Part shown: in pieces, positions 1 through 7,220 of the stretch
Layout: each line of letters starts with the position of its first letter
Numbering within the stretch: position 1 is the stretch's first letter
From: Pedobacter cryoconitis
GTDB lineage: Bacteria; Bacteroidota; Bacteroidia; Sphingobacteriales; Sphingobacteriaceae
Direction of reading: 5' to 3'
DNA: 64,000 nt
Assembly (NCBI RefSeq): GCF_001590605.1
Contig: NZ_CP014504.1
Coordinates: forward strand, 2,294,001 to 2,358,000
Made by a program: the position numbers and the translations under genes
The notes under the pieces: model-generated
Seen by the model: the letters and a program-made list of their open reading frames with translations, nothing else
What the model was told of the DNA's origin: nothing
Database searches by the model: none

Positions 1-893
1 CCCAACTCAAAAATGTTATACAAATTTTGAGATATGGTGTATTGAGGTATCGAAGTTGAAGAGGGTGCAACAATACTACCGCTATTCGTTATGTACCCAT
101 TTTGATTCCAAAGCTGTAAAATAGTCTCCTTACTACCAGCTTTAAACACAGATTCTGGTGCTTCTAATGGCGTGTAAAGCTTAGAATCAATTACTTCATC
201 AGCTTCTTTTTCAGCCAATATCCAATTCTTTTGATAAAGATATATCCGGGCAAGCAAAGCAGATGCAGTCAATTTATTGGCACGAACCTTACCGATGCTT
301 ATATAAGACGAGGAGAGCTCAACTTTAGCTTCATTCAGATCTTTGATCATCGCGTCATAAACAATAGCTTCAGCCTCTCTTTTAGCCTTCGCTGTGACTA
401 AAATATCAGTCTGCACCAACAAGGGAACATCACCATACAAATTCACCAGATAGAAATAAGCAAATGCTCTTAAAAACCGGGCTTCACCAGTCAACTGCCT
501 AACTAATGATTTTGATAAAGAGCTATTGGCCTGCAACTGCGATAAAACATCATTGCACTGATAAATTGCACTATAAAGAAAAGACCAGGTATTTTGATTT
601 GTTGGATTAGCAGATGTCAACCTGCTGTTATAATACTCCGAATTATTTATCTCACTTCCAGTATAACTAATATCGTCAGTATACAGACCTATATAAGTAC
701 TATAATTAGGCTCAAACTTATTTTCAAAGCTTGCATAGGTATTTAACAATACAGCAGATGCCGAAACAGAATCCGCAAATACTTTATCAGTTGTTAATTG
801 ATTTTTTGGTGATTCGACCATGATCATTTTCTTGCAGCCGTAAACCAACATTACAGGTAAAAACAGCAGAATAGTCATATTTATATTTCTCAT
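1..893 (-). CDS. SusD/RagB-like outer-membrane lipoprotein, partial (C-terminus beyond window edge)
   Basis: Surface glycan- or nutrient-binding lipoprotein that caps a SusC-type TonB-dependent channel. The frame opens with ATG at 893 on the minus strand and stays open to base 1, so the C-terminus lies outside the window. The N-terminus is a hydrophobic segment ending in a lipobox (LVYGC, Cys at residue 20) followed by lysines. The sequence then matches the SusD N-terminal layout (KVFADSVSASAVLLNTYASF; later NTWSFLYSAIYQCNDVL, a TPR-like helix pair). It lies 10 bases downstream of the SusC stop at 904, the usual susC-susD order. The substrate cannot be deduced from the sequence. Confidence 0.9.
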   Translation of the reverse strand, partial: MRNINMTILLFLPVMLVYGCKKMIMVESPKNQLTTDKVFADSVSASAVLLNTYASFENKFEPNYSTYIGLYTDDISYTGSEINNSEYYNSRLTSANPTNQNTWSFLYSAIYQCNDVLSQLQANSSLSKSLVRQLTGEARFLRAFAYFYLVNLYGDVPLLVQTDILVTAKAKREAEAIVYDAMIKDLNEAKVELSSSYISIGKVRANKLTASALLARIYLYQKNWILAEKEADEVIDSKLYTPLEAPESVFKAGSKETILQLWNQNGYITNSGSIVAPSSTSIPQYTISQNLYNIFEL

Positions 894-903
894 AATAAAT
901 AAA

Positions 904-3900
904 TTAAAATGTTAATTGTAAACCAATTACAAAGGATTTTACAGGTGGAACATTACTCTGGGCACTATTAGCAGCACCAGATTCAGGATCAAGGACAGCT
1001 GCGTTCTTATCCCAATAAGTCAACAAGTTTTGTCCTTGAACATATACTTTTAACTGTTGCATATTGATACGGTCTAAAAGCCTTTTAGGAAAACTGTAAG
1101 AAAGTCCTACATTTTTAAGCCTCAAATAAGAAGTGTCAAAATAATTAACCTGACTATACTGGAATTTGGAATCATTGACTATTGATGCTTTGGGAATATC
1201 GGTGACCTGTCCGGAATTTCTCCAACGGTCTAAAATACCAACGTAATAATTAGTTGGCTGACCAGGTGAACTTTCCAACCCACCCCTCCCCATCTGCTTT
1301 GCAAACTGGAAGAAAACATCCATGCTCCAATTCCCATACTGGAAAGTATTCCCTAACCCTCCATAAAAATCCGGCGTCTGCTTTCCTATCTTGAAATACT
1401 CATAAACACTAGCAGACCCCGGAGCAGTATCATACACAGCTTTCCCCGTAGCCGGATCAACCGTCAACTGCGTCCCATAAACCCTTGAAATATCATAACC
1501 CAACTGCAAAGTCTGCGCATAACTAGAACTCTCAAACCCCTCAAAACTCTTCAACAACGTCTTTGGCAACGTGATATTAAAAGAACTCGTCCAGTTGAAA
1601 AGTTTCCCCTCCACATTCCTTGTATTCAACTCAAACTCCCAGCCCGTGTTCCTAATCACAGCAGGTAAATTAGCCTGATAGCTTGCAAAACCAGTCATCC
1701 GCGGAATCGCATAATTCACCAGCTGGTCATCACTACTATTCCTATAATGATTCACATTCAGCAAAATCCTGTTCTTCAGGAACCCCAGCTCAATAGCAAA
1801 TTCCAGCTTCCTTGTCGTTTCCCAATGAAAATTCGCATTCGAAATCCGTGAAGGCACTAAACCAATCACCCCCTGATACGGACTTCCCCCATTCCCATAA
1901 GTAGACAAATACTGATAATCCGTAATCTGATCATTCCCCGTCAACCCATAACTGCTCCTTAACTTCCCGTAACTTAAAAAACTCAGCTTGTTTTTAACCC
2001 AGGGCTCATCCGCAAATAACCAAGCAGCACCTACAGAACCGAAATTGCCAAACTGGTTTCCATCCGCAAACCTCGATGAACCGTCCCTTCTCATCGTCGC
2101 ATTCACGATATATCTGTCCTTCCACACATAATTAATCCGGCCAAAAACAGAAACATACTTGTACTGCGTATAAGAATTTGTACGTGCAGTAATCGTCCCC
2201 GCAGAAGCCATATTTTCCATCAACCCCTCATTGCTAAACCCAGTTCCTCTAATCAGCTGTCCCTCAGTAACCTTATTTTGATACGTTCCACCAAGCAACA
2301 GCGAAACCTTGCCATCCTTAAAAGACCTTACATAATCAACCTGAGGTTCAAAAATCACAGAACGATTACTATTCATCCCAAAAATCGAGTAGCTATCAGT
2401 TCCCGGATACAGAGATCTAGTTGGATAAAGCTGCACCTGGTTCAGGTTATTCTTATTATAACCCGCACTTACCCTGAATGCTAAATCAGGTAAAACCGTA
2501 TACCTCATCAATACATTGCTAATTGTATTATCCGTCCTTGTCTTTGAACGCGCATTAATCTCAGCGATCGGATTTGTACCCGCATACCAGTTAAATACAC
2601 CCGGAGATTCATAAACAGGATAATTAGGAGGCAATAATAAACCCGCAGAAAAACTCAGGCTCGGGTTATACAAACTATTACCATCCAGATTTAAAGAATT
2701 GGCAAACTGGAGATAGAACTTTTTATTCTTTGAAGTATGCTGGAATGTTGCACGTAAACCACCACGTTTATAATTGCTGTTCCCCGGCAAAATAGTGCCC
2801 TCGTTCCGATAATTACCCCCAAAGTTGAAATTAGTACTTTCATCACCTCCCGATATGCTTAACTGCATATTACTCATCTGGCCCGTATTTCCTAAAAAGT
2901 GCTTAGCCCAATCCGTCGATTCCGTTTGGCTCCATACCGTTAAATCGGGCGCATAGTTTGCAGAATTCGGGTCACTGGAAGGAATCTTGCCATCGTTAGC
3001 AAAGGCCTCTCTTCTAATTTGTAAATATTGATCCAGATTAAGCAGCCGCGGATAATTGGCAACCTGATTAATCCCCTGCGAAACATTGAGTTCAATTTGG
3101 GTTTTACCAGATTTTCCTTTTTTAGTGGCAATCAAAACGACACCATTTGTTGCCCTGCTCCCATATATTGCGGTTGCATCTGCATCCTTTAAAACCGTGA
3201 TACTTTCAATATCAGCAGGGTTTAAACTGTTTAAAGGACTAGTGGCACCAGCAATATTTGAAGCGCCTATAGCAGCACTTAATCCGGCAGCGTTTGCATC
3301 CATAGGCACGCCATCAATAATGTATAAAGGATTTGTGCCCGCAGCAATAGATCCTTTACCCCTAATCTGGACATTGATATTACCACCCGGCAGGCCATTT
3401 GTAGTTTGCACAAATACCCCTGGCATTCTACCAGATAAAGCAGACAGGATATTTGCTATAGGCTGTTTTTCAATTTGTACAGCAGTAATGGCAGATATGC
3501 TTCCTGTATTGAGCTTTTTAGTGGTTTGCCCGTAACCTATTACCTGGACTTCGTTTAAGGTAGATTCATTGGTTTCCAGGACGATTTTTAAGGGGTATTT
3601 GATGGAAGGATTAAACGGGATTTCGAGAGTTTTGAAAGAGATAAAAGTTATTGTTAAAGTGCCGGATTGGTTGGCAGTTTTAATGGTAAAATGCCCTTCC
3701 TTGTCTGTTAAGGTCGAGGTATTCGTATTGGGTATTCTTACAGTTGCTCCGGGTAATGGTTTACCGTAGCTGTCGGTTACTGTTCCAGTAATGAGCTGTC
3801 CGCTTGTCTGTGCGAACAGGTAGTATTGGGGTAAGCTGAGCAAGGTTATTACCAGCAAAAGAAAGGTTCTGATCTGGTAAGGATTCCTGAATTTTAGCCA

Positions 3901-3939
3901 AAGCGCGGCCATAGCGATTATTGAGATCGTCTTTTTCAT
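904..3939 (-). CDS. SusC/RagA-family TonB-dependent outer-membrane transporter
   Basis: TonB-dependent channel, 1011 aa, the expected size for SusC. After the signal region (about residues 1-44, ending LFAQ) comes a carboxypeptidase-regulatory-like domain (QLITGTVTDSYGKPLPGATV, about 48-130). Next is the plug with the SusC signature around residues 205-275 (PLYIIDGVPMD, ITVLKDADATAIYGSRATNG). A long beta-barrel ends in an aromatic-rich strand (GLQLTF). It sits upstream of the SusD gene in one transcription unit. The first 12 residues are odd: MKKTISIIAMAA nearly duplicates the signal-peptide start of the TlpA-like gene at 5101, and only then does a normal SusC hydrophobic segment follow (FLLLVITLLSLPQYYLFAQ). 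The start may therefore have been captured from the neighbour; ATG at 3939 is the only in-frame ATG I see near the N-terminus. Confidence 0.95.
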   Translation of the reverse strand: MKKTISIIAMAALWLKFRNPYQIRTFLLLVITLLSLPQYYLFAQTSGQLITGTVTDSYGKPLPGATVRIPNTNTSTLTDKEGHFTIKTANQSGTLTITFISFKTLEIPFNPSIKYPLKIVLETNESTLNEVQVIGYGQTTKKLNTGSISAITAVQIEKQPIANILSALSGRMPGVFVQTTNGLPGGNINVQIRGKGSIAAGTNPLYIIDGVPMDANAAGLSAAIGASNIAGATSPLNSLNPADIESITVLKDADATAIYGSRATNGVVLIATKKGKSGKTQIELNVSQGINQVANYPRLLNLDQYLQIRREAFANDGKIPSSDPNSANYAPDLTVWSQTESTDWAKHFLGNTGQMSNMQLSISGGDESTNFNFGGNYRNEGTILPGNSNYKRGGLRATFQHTSKNKKFYLQFANSLNLDGNSLYNPSLSFSAGLLLPPNYPVYESPGVFNWYAGTNPIAEINARSKTRTDNTISNVLMRYTVLPDLAFRVSAGYNKNNLNQVQLYPTRSLYPGTDSYSIFGMNSNRSVIFEPQVDYVRSFKDGKVSLLLGGTYQNKVTEGQLIRGTGFSNEGLMENMASAGTITARTNSYTQYKYVSVFGRINYVWKDRYIVNATMRRDGSSRFADGNQFGNFGSVGAAWLFADEPWVKNKLSFLSYGKLRSSYGLTGNDQITDYQYLSTYGNGGSPYQGVIGLVPSRISNANFHWETTRKLEFAIELGFLKNRILLNVNHYRNSSDDQLVNYAIPRMTGFASYQANLPAVIRNTGWEFELNTRNVEGKLFNWTSSFNITLPKTLLKSFEGFESSSYAQTLQLGYDISRVYGTQLTVDPATGKAVYDTAPGSASVYEYFKIGKQTPDFYGGLGNTFQYGNWSMDVFFQFAKQMGRGGLESSPGQPTNYYVGILDRWRNSGQVTDIPKASIVNDSKFQYSQVNYFDTSYLRLKNVGLSYSFPKRLLDRINMQQLKVYVQGQNLLTYWDKNAAVLDPESGAANSAQSNVPPVKSFVIGLQLTF
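3899..3939 (-). repeat. 41-bp 5'-end repeat shared by susC and tlpA-like gene
   Basis: The first 41 bases of the SusC gene match the first 41 bases of the TlpA-like gene (5061-5101) at 38 positions. All three differences are transitions, and two of them are synonymous. The match ends abruptly inside both genes and the signal peptides differ after it. This looks like a recombination or gene-conversion footprint rather than convergence. Confidence 0.8.
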
Positions 3940-4147
3940 GTGAATTGGTTTGTGAACCCTGCATTGATTTTAAGCAGGTATCAAGTTGTCAGTGATAGTT
4001 TTACGTGTGTTTCATACGGCTTTTGAGATACTGGTTTTATTGGTTAGTTTTATTGATGTACTGATATCTTGGTATCAATATGAGGTGATGGTATTGGTGT
4101 TAGCTCTGATCAGAGGCTGGTAATGGGAATAGTTTTTACTGATGAAA

Positions 4148-4198
4148 CAAAGCAAGGCGGCACTACCAAAACCTCCGTTCATTAGGCCGCCCGCTTTG
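4148..4198 (-). terminator. Stem-loop after the 4204-5650 gene set
   Basis: Inverted repeat: arms at 4148-4161 and 4186-4198 pair as AAAGC..GCGGC with GCCGC..GCTTT, with two internal mismatches and a 24-base loop. It lies directly downstream of the stop at 4204. It probably separates this unit from the susC gene, which starts at 3939. Confidence 0.5.
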
Positions 4199-4203
4199 TA
4201 GAT

Positions 4204-4503
4204 TTAATTTTTTGGATGGTTCACTGGTTTTGGCAAATAACCATCCTTCACCCCTTTTACATAAGAGACTTCCATGAATTCAATAAGCTGCTCCTGGAAA
4301 AGTAACATGGCCGAAATATCAGAAGGTTCCGCATATACATTAACCTGGCGTAACCATGCCCGAAGTAACAAGTGAAGCTTCTGTCTAACCTCTGTTAATG
4401 GATGAAAACTGAAAAAGGTATTAAGACCTCTGTTCGGGTCAGCAATAAATTCCTTGGAAACTGTATGAGGCTGATAATTTAATATTCTAATGTAATCCTT
4501 CAT
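4204..4503 (-). CDS. Small unknown protein linked to TlpA-like gene
   Basis: 99 aa, soluble, no signal peptide or membrane segment. I do not recognise a family. The sequence is rich in aromatic and Leu residues (LTEVRQKLHLLLRAWLRQV) and probably helical in the middle. ATG at 4503 lies one base after the stop of the TlpA-like gene (4505), so the two are almost certainly co-transcribed. A stem-loop follows. Small proteins of this kind accompany SusC/SusD plus TlpA sets in Sphingobacteriaceae, but no role is established from this sequence. Confidence 0.75.
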   Translation of the reverse strand: MKDYIRILNYQPHTVSKEFIADPNRGLNTFFSFHPLTEVRQKLHLLLRAWLRQVNVYAEPSDISAMLLFQEQLIEFMEVSYVKGVKDGYLPKPVNHPKN

Positions 4504-4504
4504 T

Positions 4505-5101
4505 TTATTGTTTTTTTAGTAAGCTGGTCAATGATTTAGAATTATTCATATCCACTTTCACGCGCATATTTCCAATATTATCATTGCTTAAAAAGTAATC
4601 GACATTTTCTGCGGTGACTTGTTCGGCGGTTGTTGTTGCTACGACTTTACCAGTTTGATCCAGCCATACATAATGCGGCAGATGGATATGAGGAAATAAT
4701 TGGTGCAATGCTGAATCATCGGTAACTACTGGAATAGCTGATGGCTGTGTTTCGTGGAGTTCTTCCAGAAAAGGTAATATTTCTGATTTGGGCTGATTGG
4801 TCACTTTAATAAACTGAACCTCTCCTCCATATTTCTTTTGCAGCTCTTCTGTTTTTGGAAAATTAGCCAGACAAGATGTACACGAGGTTGTCCAGAAATC
4901 AAGAATGATCAGTTTAGCTTTAAAATCAGAAAGATTGGTTTTCGTAGTTTCATAATTGTAGACGTTTGTCAAGGTTACATCAGGGATTCTACCTCGTATT
5001 TTAACGGGTTTAAATGCAGGTGTTATAGATTGAGCTTGGGATGGTGCGCTGAAAAATAGGCAAAGCGTGGCCATGGCGATTATTGAGATCGTTTTTTTCA
5101 T
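4505..5101 (-). CDS. TlpA-like periplasmic thioredoxin-fold protein
   Basis: 198 aa with a signal peptide (cleavage probably after SQAQ, residue 24) and one thioredoxin fold. The active-site motif CTSC (Cys74, Cys77) sits in the expected context LIILDFWTTSCTSCLANFPK. A later VTDDSALHQLFPHIHLPHYVWLD segment carries the region where the cis-proline normally sits. TlpA/ResA relatives reduce or isomerise disulfides in the cell envelope; the partner here is unknown. It is the middle gene of a three-gene minus-strand unit upstream of susC. Its first 41 bases are repeated at the susC start. Confidence 0.9.
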   Translation of the reverse strand: MKKTISIIAMATLCLFFSAPSQAQSITPAFKPVKIRGRIPDVTLTNVYNYETTKTNLSDFKAKLIILDFWTTSCTSCLANFPKTEELQKKYGGEVQFIKVTNQPKSEILPFLEELHETQPSAIPVVTDDSALHQLFPHIHLPHYVWLDQTGKVVATTTAEQVTAENVDYFLSNDNIGNMRVKVDMNNSKSLTSLLKKQ

Positions 5102-5173
5102 GTTGTTATGTTGAGTTTATGATACCTGTGAATTGTTTAAGCTGGTATCATGGGTAAATTGGTTTGAAGAGAA

Positions 5174-5650
5174 TTATTGAGATGCCGTTTGCTGGATGAA
5201 ATGGCCTTGGATAGGTACACTACTCTGGGAAAGCGGAAAGTGATAGTAATAATCATCAAGAATCATTTCAATAGTCAGCCTTGTTCGATAATTTGTGAAG
5301 TTTATCCAATTTAGCAGAGCATAAAGGCTCTTTGTTGCCTGAAAATCATTTCCTTTTTTTGGAGTTAGTTTTTGGATTTTAGCAATGTTATTAGTCATCT
5401 GTGCCTGGTATTGTTTTTTTACACTTTCTGACATTTTCAGCGAATCAAGCAAGCGAACTATGGTAAAAGCAAAGTGTTCAATACTCTTTAATTCAGTTGC
5501 TTTTAGGCCCGAGAGATCACTGTTTCCAAGGATGTGCAGAATGGTTTCATGAAATACACATACTCGGTTGTAAGTGTGTTTAGCATTGACAGAATCAATT
5601 GATTCTTGCTCTTTAGTAGGAATGGGATTATTTGGCTTTTTCATACTCAT
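5174..5650 (-). CDS. Unknown soluble alpha-helical protein
   Basis: 158 aa from ATG at 5650. An upstream in-frame GTG (5719) would add 23 residues without domain-like character, so I prefer the ATG, which reads MSMKKPNN. No signal peptide, membrane segment or known motif was seen. The body looks mainly helical (ELKSIEHFAFTIVRLLDSL, SVKKQYQAQMTNNIAKI). It is upstream of the TlpA-like gene on the same strand with a 72-base gap, so it is probably the first gene of that unit. Function unknown. Confidence 0.65.
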   Translation of the reverse strand: MSMKKPNNPIPTKEQESIDSVNAKHTYNRVCVFHETILHILGNSDLSGLKATELKSIEHFAFTIVRLLDSLKMSESVKKQYQAQMTNNIAKIQKLTPKKGNDFQATKSLYALLNWINFTNYRTRLTIEMILDDYYYHFPLSQSSVPIQGHFIQQTASQ

Positions 5651-6065
5651 TTTTAATTGGTTAAAATTTAAATGAGCCGAATAGTTAGAGAATCTGCCTA
5701 ATGAGACGGGGCTGACCACTCGCTGACTAATTGCAAAAGAGGCTCTGGTAGGCCCACCTCCATTTTAATTGCTTAAAACTTCGGCTTCACTATTTCTTGC
5801 GAAACAGCTATCGTGCAAAAATAAGCGAGCGCCAGCCCCACCTCGTAATAGGGTTTGCAAATATAGGATTTTGGCGCTCAACTTACACTCGCACGATTAA
5901 AATTTACCAGATTCCTTTCGCGAGGCTCGTATTTATTAATTAATATTATTTGACCATATATTAGTTGTTAGCTGTTTTATCGCAACACATCAAATATACA
6001 CTATTAGTAGAATTATTCCAAATTTGGAATAATAATATTTAATTAATTAAAGTCCATTTGTCTGT
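5651..6065. other. Intergenic region with an imperfect 26-bp inverted repeat
   Basis: Divergent intergenic stretch between the unknown gene (minus) and the HTH gene (plus). It contains an imperfect inverted repeat with arms 5810-5834 and 5872-5897, sharing ATCGTGC at one end and GAGCGCCA at the other, with mismatches between. This could be a degenerate element or an operator. From 5935 the sequence becomes very AT-rich, as expected for the promoter of the 6066 gene. Nothing else was recognised. Confidence 0.4.
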
Positions 6066-6338
6066 ATGGCTGAGCAATATATTGACATAGATTTTTTAAA
6101 CATTATTAGAGATAAATTATGGAAGATTTCTAATGACAAGAAGATCACATTAGAAGATATTCAAGACAGAACAGGCTTCAGTTACAGCCAAGTATACAGA
6201 ATTGTCAGAGGCAGTAATAATATGTCAGTTAGCGGATTTCTAGCTATCTGCAAGGCTTTAGAAGTCCATCCATCAAAAGTTCTTGATTTTGACTTTGAAA
6301 TCCCTAAGTATCCTCCGACAAGGAAGAACTTCAAATAA
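6066..6338 (+). CDS. XRE-type helix-turn-helix DNA-binding protein
   Basis: 90 aa, a single Cro/C1-type HTH. Helices run roughly from residue 10 to 72: KITLEDIQDRTGFSYSQVYRIVRGSNNMSVSGFLAICKALEVHPSKVL, with the typical turn between IQDRTGF and SYSQVYRI. It is probably a local repressor. It precedes a PD-(D/E)XK-like gene by 62 bases, the arrangement seen in small restriction or toxin modules with a controller protein. ATG at 6066 follows an AT-rich promoter region. Confidence 0.85.
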   Translation: MAEQYIDIDFLNIIRDKLWKISNDKKITLEDIQDRTGFSYSQVYRIVRGSNNMSVSGFLAICKALEVHPSKVLDFDFEIPKYPPTRKNFK

Positions 6339-6400
6339 TCAGAAAATATCTCTTACGCTCTCCTATTTACTATTAAAATATTACGTTTAATTAACTTCTC

Positions 6401-6895
6401 ATGGATTTGAAATATAACAATCTACATCATCTACAAGTTGGTAGAATCGGTGAATACTGGATTAAACTAATGCTTACTATGCAAGGTTTCGACACCTATT
6501 ATTCCGATGTAGACAATAAAGCAATAGATTTTGTAGTACGCTTAGATAATTCTAAACACATAGATATTCAAGTCAAGACTATAAGATTAAAAAAATCAAG
6601 TTACGTCTTTGTAACTAAAAAGAGTTGGGCCGAACATGAAATGAGCAGGGCAAACCTATATTTGGCTTTAGTTATCTTAAAAGAAGATCAATATCCAGAA
6701 TCATATTTAATTCCTTCCAGTGCATGGCTACGGCCAGATGAATTATTTTGCGATAGAAAATATCAGGAAAAGGGTCTCAAAAGTCTTGATGAATGGGGCT
6801 TAAATATATCAACGAAGAATATGCATCTATTAGATCCGTATAAATTAGAGAAACAAGTCAAGATTCTAAATCAATTGTCACTCACTAATACTTAA
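6401..6895 (+). CDS. DUF4365-like putative PD-(D/E)XK nuclease
   Basis: 164 aa. The N-terminal third has the layout of restriction-endonuclease-fold families such as DUF4365: GRIGEYWIKLMLTMQGF (Glu18), then AIDFVVR (Asp43), then HIDIQVKT (Asp55, Gln57, Lys59), compatible with an E/D..D..QxK active site. The C-terminal half is unrecognised. The next gene start (6896) abuts its TAA, so the pair was one operon with the upstream HTH gene. A defence or mobile-element role is inference from fold and context. Confidence 0.6.
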   Translation: MDLKYNNLHHLQVGRIGEYWIKLMLTMQGFDTYYSDVDNKAIDFVVRLDNSKHIDIQVKTIRLKKSSYVFVTKKSWAEHEMSRANLYLALVILKEDQYPESYLIPSSAWLRPDELFCDRKYQEKGLKSLDEWGLNISTKNMHLLDPYKLEKQVKILNQLSLTNT

Positions 6896-7000
6896 ATGGA
6901 AATCCTTAATTATCACAATCTCTTTGCACAAATAACAGGATTGACTGAGAGATATAGAAACATAAATGAAATTACTGGTGAAGATTTTAACCTCTTCTGA
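6896..7000 (+). pseudogene. Truncated N-terminus of a probable PD-(D/E)XK family gene
   Basis: A 34-codon frame begins exactly at the stop of the previous gene (TAAATG) and ends at TGA (6998-7000). Its sequence (LFAQITGLTERYRN, INEITGEDFNLF) resembles the start of large PD-(D/E)XK nuclease family proteins that open with a helical segment and ..TGENFNIF. The rest of the gene is missing, and an insertion-sequence end follows at 7063. I interpret it as the 5' stump of a third operon gene lost on element insertion. Confidence 0.45.
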
Positions 7001-7062
7001 ATACTTTAAGTACCTAAATAAATCAAAAGCCCTGATTCTCGAATTTACGGTGTCTGAAAATT

Positions 7063-7126
7063 GGGGAGAGGTCAAAAGTTGCGAATTTTCGCATCTTTTA
7101 CAGTTCGATTTTTAGGAGGGGTTACA
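7063..7126. repeat. Abutting element ends (IS-end-like plus palindromic MITE half)
   Basis: 7063-7074 is the reverse complement of TGACCTCTCCCC, an end-like motif also found at 10417, 35691 and 49535. It runs into 7080-7126, which matches the right half of the palindromic repeat at 37855-37940, ending AGGAGGGGTTACA. An inverted relative of the latter starts at 10383, so the two glycosyltransferase genes lie between inverted copies. Confidence 0.6.
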
Positions 7127-7220
7127 AACATCTGAATCAATTCTGGGCTGTAGATGCCCTTGATAAGAGAGCTTTAAAGTGAAAGGCAGCTTTCTCAAGC
7201 AAAAAAAAACAGGTAATGAA

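Noticed and set aside
3086..3535. 149-aa open frame antisense to susC plug region
   Set aside because: Shadow of the conserved susC coding strand; no start context and no family.
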